NCBI RefSeq assembly: GCF_017744045.1
Contig: NZ_JAGHRD010000008.1
Reading direction: 5' to 3' (one strand)
From: Pelagimonas sp017744045
GTDB lineage: Bacteria > Pseudomonadota > Alphaproteobacteria > Rhodobacterales > Rhodobacteraceae
DNA length: 64,000 bases
The notes beneath the pieces are model-generated. The model ran no database searches. It saw only the letters and a program-made list of their open reading frames with translations, and was not told where the DNA came from. This document shows, in pieces, positions 26,226 through 34,465 of the stretch. The translations under genes and the position numbers were made by a program. How positions within the stretch are numbered: the stretch's first letter is position 1; each line of letters starts with the position of its first letter.

Positions 26226-27065
26226 ATGGGTGAGATTGAACTTGACGCGCTGGCGCCCTGGATGGGACGCACCGAGACTAAGGAAGATGTTCTGACGCAG
26301 GGGCTGATCGACAAATTCCGCGCCACGCTCGGTCCGCATCTTTGGGACGGAGCGGGCGATGTCCCGCTGGGAATTCATTGGTGCATTGCCCTTGATACCG
26401 TGCCAGCTGCCGCCCTTTCAGCAGACGGCCATGCCGCGAGGGGTGGATTTCTGCCCCCTGTTCCGCTGCCCGCCCGCATGTGGGCGGGCGGCGATGTTAC
26501 GCATATCGCGCCGCTGACAATCGGCGAAACCATCACCCGACACTCTTCGATCAGGGATGTTGTGGCCAAGCAGGGCCGTAGTGGACCATTGGTCTTTGTG
26601 ACCGTCGAACATGAGTATCTGAGTGGCAACCGGCTTTGTATCCGGGAGCAGCAATCGATCGTTTATCGTGAGATTTCCACCCCCCGCACGGGCGAGAGCG
26701 CAGCTGACGCGGGTGACCCCACCACGCTTAGATCGACGCTGACACCGGATCCTGTTCTTCTGTTTCGCTATTCGGCGCTGACGTTCAATGCCCATCGCAT
26801 TCACTATGACCACATCTACGCCACCGAAACCGAAGCCTATTCCGGACTTGTTGTGCATGGCCCATTGCAGGCCACGCTGCTTCTGAATCTGGCGGCGGAT
26901 GCGTTGAAAACATCGCCCTACCGGTTTTCGTTCCGAGGACTCGCGCCGCTCACCCTGCCCTGCGAATTGCAACTGCACAATGAAGGGACCGGCGCCTCCG
27001 GGACAGTCTGGTGTCAGGATGAAAACGGTCTTCGAAGCTTTTCCGCAGAGTACGCGGCTGTCTGA
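26226..27065 (+). CDS. FAS1-like dehydratase, mesaconyl-C4-CoA/itaconyl-CoA hydratase family
   Basis: A 279-aa double-hotdog protein. The first half is the FAS1-like N-terminal dehydratase domain, with LPARMWAGGDVTHIAPLTIGE. The second has the MaoC-like SALTFNAHRIHYDHIYA with catalytic His, and VVHGPLQATLLL. This arrangement matches mesaconyl-C4-CoA hydratase and itaconyl-CoA hydratase, which hydrate branched C5 dicarboxylic acyl-CoAs to citramalyl-CoA. ATG 26226 is chosen over open frame further upstream because that part overlaps the dehydrogenase. It is the last gene of the operon; with the lyase at 24265 it could form a hydrate-then-cleave pair. Confidence 0.83.
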   Translation: MGEIELDALAPWMGRTETKEDVLTQGLIDKFRATLGPHLWDGAGDVPLGIHWCIALDTVPAAALSADGHAARGGFLPPVPLPARMWAGGDVTHIAPLTIGETITRHSSIRDVVAKQGRSGPLVFVTVEHEYLSGNRLCIREQQSIVYREISTPRTGESAADAGDPTTLRSTLTPDPVLLFRYSALTFNAHRIHYDHIYATETEAYSGLVVHGPLQATLLLNLAADALKTSPYRFSFRGLAPLTLPCELQLHNEGTGASGTVWCQDENGLRSFSAEYAAV

Positions 27066-27138
27066 TCGGTTTTCTGCCGTTGCGGATTCAGTTGTTGATC
27101 AAATTTCTAACACCCGATAGGCCGCGCAGAGAGACTTG

Positions 27139-27420
27139 GCAATTAGGCTCAGGACTTCGGTAACGGGTATCCTCCGGCCAAGCGAATTCGCTCAAGAAGC
27201 CGGATCCCGCGGGCGGGTTGCTTTGGTGCAGGCACTTCGATTGCCTCGTCGTGGCTCGCGTTCGAGATCCTTTGGCAGGCTGCCCAGCAGGGCCGCCGCA
27301 CCGGTATAGTCGCTGACCTGGCCTGCAATCATGACGAACCGCATCGGGCGGCAATCGGCGTCAGTGACGGCGTGCAGCTTGGTGTTTATGCCGCCCTTGG
27401 TCCAGCCGATCAGACGGCCT
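27139..27420 (-). pseudogene. Decayed IS5-family (IS427-like) transposase fragment
   Basis: On the minus strand a fragment reads RLIGWTKGGINTKLHAV and AGQVSDYTGAAALLGSLPK, clearly matching the second half of the IS427-type transposase also seen intact at 57.2-57.9 kb (GRTKGGMNTKLHAI, AGQVSDYIGARALLSSLPK). The catalytic C-terminal part is missing, replaced by unrelated sequence after SLPK. A GGCTCAGGAC stretch near 27146 resembles an element end. It is too diverged to be a recent copy of the 57-kb element. Confidence 0.8.
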
Positions 27421-27703
27421 ATCGTAAGCGATGTCGCCACCCCACTTTGGCCGTAAAGGCGGTCATTGCGAGTTGATACGCATTCGAAAGCAAGGAGTGC
27501 ATTTCGCAATGTCCGCAAAGAACTCTTTTTCTCACAGCGCTCGATGTTGAGGCCTTTGCCTCCCCTCGTCCAAGGCCTGGCGTGACATCTGGGGCAGCGG
27601 TTAGGGGGTCGGAGCGGTGAAGGAGGTGATGACCACGGCGGACTACGTCGACCGTCTCGACCGGGAATACCAGGCCGCCAAAGATGCGCTCTGTTCCTGA
27701 CGA
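27421..27703. other. Gene-free stretch between convergent operons
   Basis: No convincing gene here. A short plus-strand frame near 27617-27700 and a longer minus-strand frame have no recognisable motif or ribosome site. It is probably leftover sequence from IS activity between the operon ending at 27065 and the minus operon ending at 27772. Confidence 0.55.
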
Positions 27704-27732
27704 AAGAGGGCGGCCAGTTGCCCGGCCGCCCA
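27704..27732 (-). terminator. Terminator of the 27.8-33.3 kb minus operon
   Basis: GGGCGGCC and GGCCGCCC pair perfectly around an 8-base loop. Read on the minus strand the hairpin is followed by TCTTTC. It lies about 40 bases past the stop of the PaaK-like gene at 27772. Confidence 0.75.
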
Positions 27733-27771
27733 TCTGTTTCTGCGGTTGTCGCGAATGATCGAGACCCGATC

Positions 27772-28968
27772 TTAGCGGTCCTTTTGGTTGACGATCAGTT
27801 CTGCATTTTCGGGTAGTTCCGAAACGATGCTCACCTCGTCGGCGCGAATTCGCGCATGCAGTTTGAAGGTATCAGCGGCGGCTGCTTCTGCGGCGGAAGC
27901 GTCGGCACCGTCTTCCAGCACAAGCGAGAGGCGGATCATGTCGCGATCGTTCTCGCGCGTTACCACGGCCTGCGCGGCCTTTGCGCCCGGCGTGCCGATG
28001 ACAACTTCTTCGACCACGCGCGGATAAACGAAAATCTCGCGCACTTTGACCGCTGCCCCGACCCGTCCCTGCAATGCTGAAATCCGGCTGACGGTGCCAT
28101 CCGCGTTGCTTTCCAGGGCAAAGGCGCTGTCGCCGGTGCCGAACCGGATCATCGGCCAGGTGGCATCGCGCGCGGTCACGACAACCTCGCCAGGTTCGCC
28201 ATGAGCGACCTGTTCGCCGCTGACCGGATCGCAGATCTGCACCACGCGGTCGGGATGAACCAGGTAGCCTTCGCCGCCATCCTCATAGGCGACAAGGCCC
28301 AGATCGGCGGTGGCATAGGCGGCCCAGGTGGACACGCCGTATTCGGCCTCGATCCGGCGGCGCTTGGCCATCCAGTCGCCCATCTCACCGCCGAGGAAGG
28401 CTGTCTTCACCTTCCATGCGTCGCGGCCATAGGTTTCGATCACCTTGTCCGCCAGCGTCAGGAAAAACGCGGTCGAAGCGCAGATCGAAGTCACGCCGGT
28501 TTCGGCGATGATCTGTGCCTGAAGCTCCGTATTGCCGACGCCTCCGGGGATCACCGTGGCGCCTGCGGCCTGTGCCGCTTCGTCGAACAAAAGCCCCGCG
28601 GGCACCAGATGATACATCCAGGTGTTCAGGATGATATCCCCCGGCCCCACGCCTGCCGCCTTGAACAGCCGGTCAAGGCCGTGGCCGCCACCGTCCGAAA
28701 GGGCCGGTTCGAAAATCGGGCCGGGGGACACGTAGATCCGCCCGACATCCTTCAGATCCGAGGCCAGGAACCCGCCAAAGGGCGGGTTCTCGCGCTGGAT
28801 CTTCAGAAGCTCTTCTTTTTTCATCACTGGAAGACGCGAGAGGTCCGCCACCGATGTGACAGCTGCCGGATCGAATCCGGCAGCCGTAAATCGCGATTTC
28901 AGGCCAGGAGCTTTTTCGGCCGCAGCGGCATAGGCTTGAGCTATATCTTTGTAGATATCATCAGACAT
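27772..28968 (-). CDS. PaaK-like adenylate-forming protein with altered P-loop
   Basis: A 398-aa protein with the overall PaaK fold: early LPVMKKEELLKIQ, late GEVVVTARDATWPMIRFGTGD and RVGAAVKVREIFVYPRVVEE. The ATP-binding loop, usually SSGTTGxP, reads SPGPIFEPALS, so normal adenylation is doubtful. The other PaaK-like gene (17362) keeps the standard loop. ATG 28968 is chosen because GAGGAGG is correctly spaced; an ATG two codons earlier sits too close. It is the last gene of the operon after a crotonase. It may be a ligase with unusual nucleotide binding or a CoA-ester-binding protein. Confidence 0.83.
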   Translation of the reverse strand: MSDDIYKDIAQAYAAAAEKAPGLKSRFTAAGFDPAAVTSVADLSRLPVMKKEELLKIQRENPPFGGFLASDLKDVGRIYVSPGPIFEPALSDGGGHGLDRLFKAAGVGPGDIILNTWMYHLVPAGLLFDEAAQAAGATVIPGGVGNTELQAQIIAETGVTSICASTAFFLTLADKVIETYGRDAWKVKTAFLGGEMGDWMAKRRRIEAEYGVSTWAAYATADLGLVAYEDGGEGYLVHPDRVVQICDPVSGEQVAHGEPGEVVVTARDATWPMIRFGTGDSAFALESNADGTVSRISALQGRVGAAVKVREIFVYPRVVEEVVIGTPGAKAAQAVVTRENDRDMIRLSLVLEDGADASAAEAAAADTFKLHARIRADEVSIVSELPENAELIVNQKDR

Positions 28969-28995
28969 TTCCATGCCTCCTCGTCCAATCGGGCG

Positions 28996-29805
28996 TTAAA
29001 GCGGGCAGTCCTTACGGAAGTTCGGCGCGCGCTTCTCGCGGTGCGACAACACACCTTCCTTGACGTCCTCGCTCATGAAGCCAAGCATCTCCAGCGCGGT
29101 CGACGCATCAAAGATCGGCCCGGCCTGGCGCAGCCAGTTGTTCAGCGAATACTTGGTCCAGCGAATCGCGCTTTGCGAGCCGTTGGCCAGTTCGACGGCT
29201 GTATCCAGCGCGATCTGCTGCAGCTCGTCATCCTCGACGCACATTGATACCAGACCGATACGCTCGGCCTCTTCGCCCGACACCGGCTTGCAGGTCATCA
29301 GATAGTATTTCGCCTTGGCCATCGAGGTCAGCAGCGGCCAGATAATCGCCGCGACGTCACCGGCGGCAACACCAAGGCGGGGATGACCATCGACAATCTT
29401 GGCCCTCTTTCCGGCGATCGAGATGTCGGCCAGGATGGCAACCACAAGGCCTGCGCCGGCCGCAGGGCCATTGATCGCGGAAATGATCGGCTTGTTGCAG
29501 TTGATGATGTTATAGACGAGATCCTTGGCTTCTTTCCACGTCTTCATGATCTCGTGCGAATTGCCAATCATGTTTTCGATCAGGCTGAAATCACCCCCGG
29601 CGGAAAATGCCTTGCCCGCACCGGTCACGATGACCGAATTGATGTCTGGGTCACGGTCGATATCGATCCACATGTCCGTCATCTGGGTGTGGGTTTCGGC
29701 ATCGACCGAGTTGAATGTCTCGGGCCGGTCGAACGTGATGCGCAGGACGCGATCCGCCGGGTAGTCAAATTTCAGTTTATCGTATTTTGCATAACGATCC
29801 GACAT
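28996..29805 (-). CDS. Crotonase-family protein
   Basis: A 269-aa crotonase with AFSAGGDFSLIENMIG and INGPAAGAGLVVAILAD oxyanion segments. Neither hydratase Glu is at its usual place (GAGLV and VDGHPRLGVAAGD), but an Asp in AAGDVAA is placed like the acidic residue of isomerase or carnitinyl-CoA dehydratase-type relatives. ATG 29805 has GGAGGAAA upstream; longer in-frame starts overlap the dehydrogenase gene. It sits between the heteromeric dehydrogenase and the PaaK-like protein, so it may convert their product. Confidence 0.86.
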   Translation of the reverse strand: MSDRYAKYDKLKFDYPADRVLRITFDRPETFNSVDAETHTQMTDMWIDIDRDPDINSVIVTGAGKAFSAGGDFSLIENMIGNSHEIMKTWKEAKDLVYNIINCNKPIISAINGPAAGAGLVVAILADISIAGKRAKIVDGHPRLGVAAGDVAAIIWPLLTSMAKAKYYLMTCKPVSGEEAERIGLVSMCVEDDELQQIALDTAVELANGSQSAIRWTKYSLNNWLRQAGPIFDASTALEMLGFMSEDVKEGVLSHREKRAPNFRKDCPL

Positions 29806-29833
29806 GGTTCTATTTCCTCCGTGGGGTATTGAG

Positions 29834-30985
29834 TCAGCCAGGCAGTCCCAGGACGGCCTTGGACAGGATGTTTCTTTGGATTTCGTTCGATCCACCGTAG
29901 ATCGTGGTAGGTCTGGCCTTGTAGAAACTCGCCAGAACATCGACACTTACGTTGCCGACCTGAAGCGGCCCGATGGAGCCGCCATCGGGACCGGCTGCTT
30001 CGATCATCAGTTCGGTGATGCGCTGGAAGCATTCAGTCACCCAAATCTTCAGCATGGACACATCCGCACCGAGCGTTTCGCCACGTTTGAGCTGATCTGC
30101 AAAACGGGCATAAAGCGCGGCATGATCTTCCACATCCAGTGCCGCCTGGGCAAAGCGGTCACGGAACACCGGATCGTCAAACGCGCCACGGCCACGGGCA
30201 AAGCTTTCAAGCTGTCCCAGAGCGTTCTGGGCCAGACTTGGCGAACCGATGAAAATGCGTTCGAAGCTCAAGAGCGCCTTGGCCATCGTCCAACCCTTGT
30301 TCAGCTCGCCCACGAGGTTCTCGCGGGGCGTCCGTGCATTGTCAAAGAAGACCTCGCAAAACTCGGTCTCGCCCGACAGGGTCGTGATGGTGCGTACATC
30401 GACTCCGGGCTGATCCATCGGAGCGAGCAGGAAACTGATGCCTTGTTGTTTCTTGGGCGCATCCGGATCGGTGCGCACCAGCATGAAAATATGCGTGGCG
30501 TCATGCGCCATCGTGGTCCAGATCTTCTGTCCGTTGATGACAAAGTCGTCCCCGTCAATCTCTGCGCGTGTGCGCAGGTTCGCCAGATCGGACCCGGCGC
30601 CGGGTTCCGAGTATCCCTGGCACCAGATGTCTTCGCAACTCAGGATACGCGGCAGCCAGTAGTCTTTTTGTTCCTGGGTGCCGAATTTGATGATCAGGGG
30701 ACCGACCATCTGCACGCCCATGTCGCGACCGCGATTGACTCCCCAGCGCTGCTGCTCTTCATAAAAGATCAGCAGCTTAGCAGCGTTTAGGCCCATACCG
30801 CCGAATTCAGCGGGCCAAGCTGGCGCAACCCAGCCCTTGGCGTGAAGCTTGCGGTGCCAATGTTCGATCTCGGCGAACTTCGGGCGGTGCGGCAGATGAC
30901 GCAGCTCCTCGGGATATTCCGCTTCGAAGAACTGGCGCACTTCTTTGCGGAACTCTGCATCGGTCATAGCGTTCCAGTCGGTCAT
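29834..30985 (-). CDS. Heteromeric acyl-CoA dehydrogenase, alpha (large) subunit
   Basis: A 383-aa dehydrogenase of the FadE/PimC type: GWVAPAWPAEFGGMGL, YSEPGAGSDLANLRT, IWTTMAHDATHIFMLVR, and LSFERIFIGS, which keeps a Glu at the base position. It ends TIYGGSNEIQRNILSKAVLG. It overlaps the stop/start of the next dehydrogenase gene by 4 bases. Such adjacent unequal pairs form alpha2beta2 enzymes in steroid (FadE28-FadE29) and pimeloyl-CoA (PimC-PimD) breakdown. The catalytic Glu here suggests the active half. Confidence 0.9.
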   Translation of the reverse strand: MTDWNAMTDAEFRKEVRQFFEAEYPEELRHLPHRPKFAEIEHWHRKLHAKGWVAPAWPAEFGGMGLNAAKLLIFYEEQQRWGVNRGRDMGVQMVGPLIIKFGTQEQKDYWLPRILSCEDIWCQGYSEPGAGSDLANLRTRAEIDGDDFVINGQKIWTTMAHDATHIFMLVRTDPDAPKKQQGISFLLAPMDQPGVDVRTITTLSGETEFCEVFFDNARTPRENLVGELNKGWTMAKALLSFERIFIGSPSLAQNALGQLESFARGRGAFDDPVFRDRFAQAALDVEDHAALYARFADQLKRGETLGADVSMLKIWVTECFQRITELMIEAAGPDGGSIGPLQVGNVSVDVLASFYKARPTTIYGGSNEIQRNILSKAVLGLPG

Positions 30986-32106
30986 TGTGCTGCCCCCTCT
31001 GCTTCGCGTGCCTCGAACCATATCCGCCTGTGATAGGCATCGTCGCCCAACCAGGCCGACAGCACCAGCGCCCGGTTCAGGTAGAGCCCAATATCGAACT
31101 CATCCGTGTACCCGACGGCCCCGTGCAGCTGGATGGCGTCGCGGGTGATTTTCTTGGCGGCCGTGACGGCGCGCGCTTTGGCGCGGCTGGCAATCGGGGC
31201 CCGAACCTTCGGATCGGTTTCGCTGTCCATCTGCGCAAGCGCCTCCCGCACTCCGGCCTGCGCGACCTCGCACATCACGTTGAGGTCGACGGCACGGTGC
31301 TGGATGACCTGGAATGATCCGATCGGCTTGTCGAACTGCTCCCGCGTCTTGATGTAGTCGAGCGTGATCTCGAAGGCGCGCTCGCTCAGGCCGACAAGCT
31401 CGGCCGCGGCAAGCGCCGTTGCATCGGCGACAGCCTCGGCCAGTGCAGTGAGAACCGCACCGCTGCTGGCCAATTCCGCGGCCGGAGTTCCCGAAAACGA
31501 AAGCTCGCCCAGAGAGCTGCCATCCGCCTGCGTCCGCTTGTCGATGACAAGCCCCTGCGCGTCTGCCTCAGCCAGAACCAGAACCGGACCATCATCCTGT
31601 TCGGCCACGACAAGGAACCCGTGCGAACCGATCGCACCGACGACCCAGGCCTTGCCACCGGTCAGCTTTCCGTCCGCGTATCGGCAGGTCGCATCGGCAG
31701 GCGCCCCGTCGGGGCCGCGTTCCTGCCAGGCAACCGCCAATGAAATTTCGCCGCCGATGAGCTGTGCCATCTTCGGATGATCAGGACAAAGGCGGCGCAG
31801 AAGGCCGAGGCTCAGACCGATCGTCGACACGACCGGTTCCGGGGCAATCACGCGGCCGACTTCCTCGGCGATGACACCCCCGGCGGCTAGGCCCATGCCA
31901 AGCCCGCCCTGATCTTCGGGCACCGCCACGCCGAAAACACCGGCCTCGGCGAGTTCCCGGACCATCTCCGCATCGAAACCGCCTCCGGCATCACGAAGTT
32001 TTCGGGCTCTGTCACTTCCGCCCGCCCGTTCAAACAACGTGCGCGCGCTCTCGCGCAAAAGGCGAAGGTCTTCTTGTTCGCTGGAAAGGATATCAGTCTG
32101 TGTCAT
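30982..32106 (-). CDS. Heteromeric acyl-CoA dehydrogenase, beta (small) subunit
   Basis: A 374-aa dehydrogenase-like protein with a divergent middle domain (the usual TEPGxGSD loop is absent, replaced by AVAWQERGPDGAPAD) and a well-kept C-terminal domain (YIKTREQFDKPIGSFQVIQH, IQLHGAVGYTDEFDIGLYLN). No Glu is visible at the base position (DATALAAAELVG). That is the expected look of the partner subunit in an alpha2beta2 dehydrogenase with the gene at 29834. Its start overlaps the MaoC gene end by 14 bases. Confidence 0.88.
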   Translation of the reverse strand: MTQTDILSSEQEDLRLLRESARTLFERAGGSDRARKLRDAGGGFDAEMVRELAEAGVFGVAVPEDQGGLGMGLAAGGVIAEEVGRVIAPEPVVSTIGLSLGLLRRLCPDHPKMAQLIGGEISLAVAWQERGPDGAPADATCRYADGKLTGGKAWVVGAIGSHGFLVVAEQDDGPVLVLAEADAQGLVIDKRTQADGSSLGELSFSGTPAAELASSGAVLTALAEAVADATALAAAELVGLSERAFEITLDYIKTREQFDKPIGSFQVIQHRAVDLNVMCEVAQAGVREALAQMDSETDPKVRAPIASRAKARAVTAAKKITRDAIQLHGAVGYTDEFDIGLYLNRALVLSAWLGDDAYHRRIWFEAREAEGAAQ

Positions 32107-32542
32107 TTTGTTTTCGCTGGATCATCACGGGGGTGTCGGTCGAAAAAACGACCTCGCCCGCAGGGTTTTTGGCGCTGAGCGTATAGTGCAAAACACCTCT
32201 GTCGGGCTTGCTTTTTGACGGCGTGACCGCGTTGACCGTCAGTTCGACATCAAGGGGTTCGTTCGGGCGCACCGGCCGCAGCCAGCGCAGATTGTCAAAG
32301 CCCATGCCACCGATATTGGCGACATCGACCATCATTTCAGACATGACCGGCCTGAACACTTCCAGCATCGTCTGAAAGCCCGAGGCGATCAGGCTGCCAT
32401 GTATGGCGGTTGCATAGTCTTCGTCGGTGTGCAGCCGCTGCGGATCCCATTCCTTGGCAAACGACTTTATTGAATCCGCGCTCATCGGAGCGCTGCGAAA
32501 GCGATAGACTTGGCCCGGCGAGAAGTCTTCCAGATACCTCAA
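32093..32542 (-). CDS. MaoC-like enoyl-CoA hydratase, single hotdog
   Basis: A 149-aa MaoC-domain protein: FSPGQVYRFRSAPMSADSIKSFAKEWDPQRLHTD, with the Asp and His of the R-hydratase motif at D-x4-H, then IHGSLIASGFQTM. It would hydrate a 2-enoyl-CoA to the 3R-hydroxy ester. Position next to the heteromeric dehydrogenase copies the FadE28/29 plus ChsH1/H2 order of steroid side-chain loss, where the hydratase acts on the dehydrogenase product. It overlaps the transglutaminase-like gene stop by 4 bases. Confidence 0.86.
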   Translation of the reverse strand: MRYLEDFSPGQVYRFRSAPMSADSIKSFAKEWDPQRLHTDEDYATAIHGSLIASGFQTMLEVFRPVMSEMMVDVANIGGMGFDNLRWLRPVRPNEPLDVELTVNAVTPSKSKPDRGVLHYTLSAKNPAGEVVFSTDTPVMIQRKQNDTD

Positions 32543-33258
32543 GAGGCACCCTCCTTTGCGAAACCGTCATCGTATCCGCTCGCATCCTTGGATATCCGGA
32601 TGCGGTTGAATTCTTCCAGCTTCGGATAGGTTTCCTTGAACGCCACCAGGAACTCACCCATCGGCGCGTCGAAATAGAGACCACGGTCGTTTACATATTC
32701 CATGTGTCGGTGATTCTGTTCGTCGAACTCATGAAAGAGCGCGTCGTTATAGCCGTCGAAGACCAGGGGTTTGACCCCGAATCTTTCACACAGTTCCATG
32801 TTGAATGCAGGTGTCACCTTGTAGGCCTCATTCCCCAACCACAACTGAACATAGCCGTGGTAGATAAAGAGATCGGTCCCCATCAACTCCTGCAACTTGG
32901 GTGTATTCAGGTGGTTGCGCACATCCGCGAACCCCAGAGCGGCGGGGATACCCACAGAACGCAAACAAGCCGCCAGAAGAATTGCCTTGGGAACGCAAAA
33001 CGCCGCTTCCGCGCCAGCGATACGGCTGGCACGGTAAGAGTCCTCATCCAGCGCAAAACAATAAGGATCATAGCGAATATCGTCGCGCACCGCTTCGAAC
33101 AGGCGGATCGCCTTGTCTCGAGTGGTTGCGTCCACAGGAAGATCACGCAAAGCCGATGTCACGAAACCTTGCACTTCCAGGCTATCGCTTTCCACAAAGC
33201 GCGATGGCATGACATAACGCTCAGCTTCAGTCGGCAGGTCATCGTCAGGCTTGTCCAT
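32539..33258 (-). CDS. Transglutaminase-like cysteine enzyme of unknown role
   Basis: A 239-aa protein with a transglutaminase-like core: Cys88 in AFCVPKAILLAACLRSVGIPA (Cys at a helix start followed by the typical RSxGIPA), and His134 in YHGYVQLWL. The third triad residue, usually Asp in a VDPT-like context, is Thr149 (KVTPAFN) by my alignment. No signal peptide. It is the first gene of the operon, 12 bases behind operator 3. Function unknown: hydrolysis or transfer on an amide or thioester would fit the fold. It is an unexpected member of a beta-oxidation operon. Confidence 0.8.
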   Translation of the reverse strand: MDKPDDDLPTEAERYVMPSRFVESDSLEVQGFVTSALRDLPVDATTRDKAIRLFEAVRDDIRYDPYCFALDEDSYRASRIAGAEAAFCVPKAILLAACLRSVGIPAALGFADVRNHLNTPKLQELMGTDLFIYHGYVQLWLGNEAYKVTPAFNMELCERFGVKPLVFDGYNDALFHEFDEQNHRHMEYVNDRGLYFDAPMGEFLVAFKETYPKLEEFNRIRISKDASGYDDGFAKEGAS

Positions 33259-33270
33259 TGGCCCCCCTTT

Positions 33271-33286
33271 TCTAACAAATGTTAGA
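33271..33286. promoter_or_regulatory. TetR operator 3 in front of the transglutaminase-like operon
   Basis: TCTAACA-AA-TGTTAGA, perfect arms. Minus-strand promoter: -35 TTGAAT (33293-33298) and -10 TAGAAA (33269-33274), 18 apart, with the palindrome covering spacer and -10. The start codon of the 33258 gene is only 12 bases away, so the mRNA leader is very short. Confidence 0.82.
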
Positions 33287-33318
33287 TTACCGATTCAAAT
33301 CCTGCCCGTCAACGGGAT

Positions 33319-34461
33319 TTACTCTGTCTTTGGTTGGTCCACGCCATAACGCGTATTGTCTTCGCCCAGAGTGGCTGCAACTCCGACCGAATTTCCCGAA
33401 GAACGGAACTCCGGCGCAATTGGCAGCGGCAAAGCAGGCGCGTCCCGGCCGGAGATTTTTACTGTCCGCCCGAACACGTCACGCGCTTTGAAATGCGGGT
33501 CATGTGCCGCCTCGGCGGGCGTTTTCACGACCGAACAGCAGCAATCGGCCGCAGCCAGCAAAGGCTCCCAATGGGTCGAGGGATGTTCCCTCAGACGACG
33601 TGCAACCTCCGCGGCACAGGCATTTGGATCGGACCAGTCATCGCGAAGGGCCACCGGCAAACCAATGACATCGCAGAACGACTGCCAGAACTTTTCTTCC
33701 AACGCGCCGACGGCGATCTGACGCCCGTCCGCAGCCGAATAAAGCCGATACCGGGCCAGGCCACCCGTCAGACGGCTGCCACCGCTTTCGATGTTCTGCC
33801 CGGCAATCACACCTTCGGCATGTGCCCAATAGGCAAAGGCGAACGCCCCCTCGGCCATTGCGATATCCAGATGCGTTCCCTGCCCGCTTGCCTGCCGCGC
33901 AATCAGCGCCAGCAGGATATTCATCACCGCAGGATAGGTTCCGCCTCCGATATCGGCGACCAGCCCGAACGGGGCAGTTGGCTGGTCATCCGGTCCGCGA
34001 CTGAGCGACAGGATACCCGCATCACCGACGTAGTTGAGGTCGTGGCCAGCGGAGCTGGCCTTTGGTCCGGTCTGGCCATAGCCGGTGATCGAACAATAGA
34101 TGAGACCGGGATTGATCTTTCGCACCGCTTCATAACCAAGCCCCAGCCGGTCCATCACTCCGGGACGGAACTGCTCTACCAGAACATCGGCCCTCTCGAT
34201 CAAGGGGCGCAGACGTTCCACTGCGCCCCTTGACTTGAGGTCGATGGCCACCGATCGCTTGTCGTGGTTCAACACGGCAAATCCGATGCTCTCTCCGTCG
34301 ATCTTGGGCTCGGTTTGGCGCGCGTCCTCGCCGACTCCGGGACGCTCGAACTTGATCACTTCGGCGCCGACCTCGGACAACATGAGCGTCGCCATCGGAC
34401 CGGGAAGAAGTGTGCTGAAATCCAGCACCAGGATATCCTTGAGCGGTTGAGCCATCTTCAT
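33319..34461 (-). CDS. Alpha-methylacyl-CoA racemase-like protein (CoA-transferase family III)
   Basis: A 380-aa CaiB/BaiF-fold protein. Unlike the three other family III proteins here, it carries the racemase signature GHDLNYV (His140) and an Asp170 in VADIGGG, exactly 30 residues apart as in mycobacterial alpha-methylacyl-CoA racemase (His126/Asp156). It would invert the 2-methyl centre of a branched acyl-CoA so that stereospecific dehydrogenases can act. That fits an isoprenoid- or steroid-type chain. ATG 34461 or 34455 are both possible; the latter has better ribosome spacing. Last gene of the DUF35-thiolase-MaoC operon. Confidence 0.85.
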   Translation of the reverse strand: MKMAQPLKDILVLDFSTLLPGPMATLMLSEVGAEVIKFERPGVGEDARQTEPKIDGESIGFAVLNHDKRSVAIDLKSRGAVERLRPLIERADVLVEQFRPGVMDRLGLGYEAVRKINPGLIYCSITGYGQTGPKASSAGHDLNYVGDAGILSLSRGPDDQPTAPFGLVADIGGGTYPAVMNILLALIARQASGQGTHLDIAMAEGAFAFAYWAHAEGVIAGQNIESGGSRLTGGLARYRLYSAADGRQIAVGALEEKFWQSFCDVIGLPVALRDDWSDPNACAAEVARRLREHPSTHWEPLLAAADCCCSVVKTPAEAAHDPHFKARDVFGRTVKISGRDAPALPLPIAPEFRSSGNSVGVAATLGEDNTRYGVDQPKTE

Positions 34462-34465
34462 TGCC

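Noticed and set aside
27106..27121. TCTAACACCCGATAGG as an eighth operator
   Set aside because: Only the left arm matches, no promoter elements or downstream gene fit, and it lies beside IS debris.
27419..27733. Possible 104-aa gene on the minus strand
   Set aside because: No ribosome site, no domain, overlaps the terminator hairpin and borders the IS remnant.
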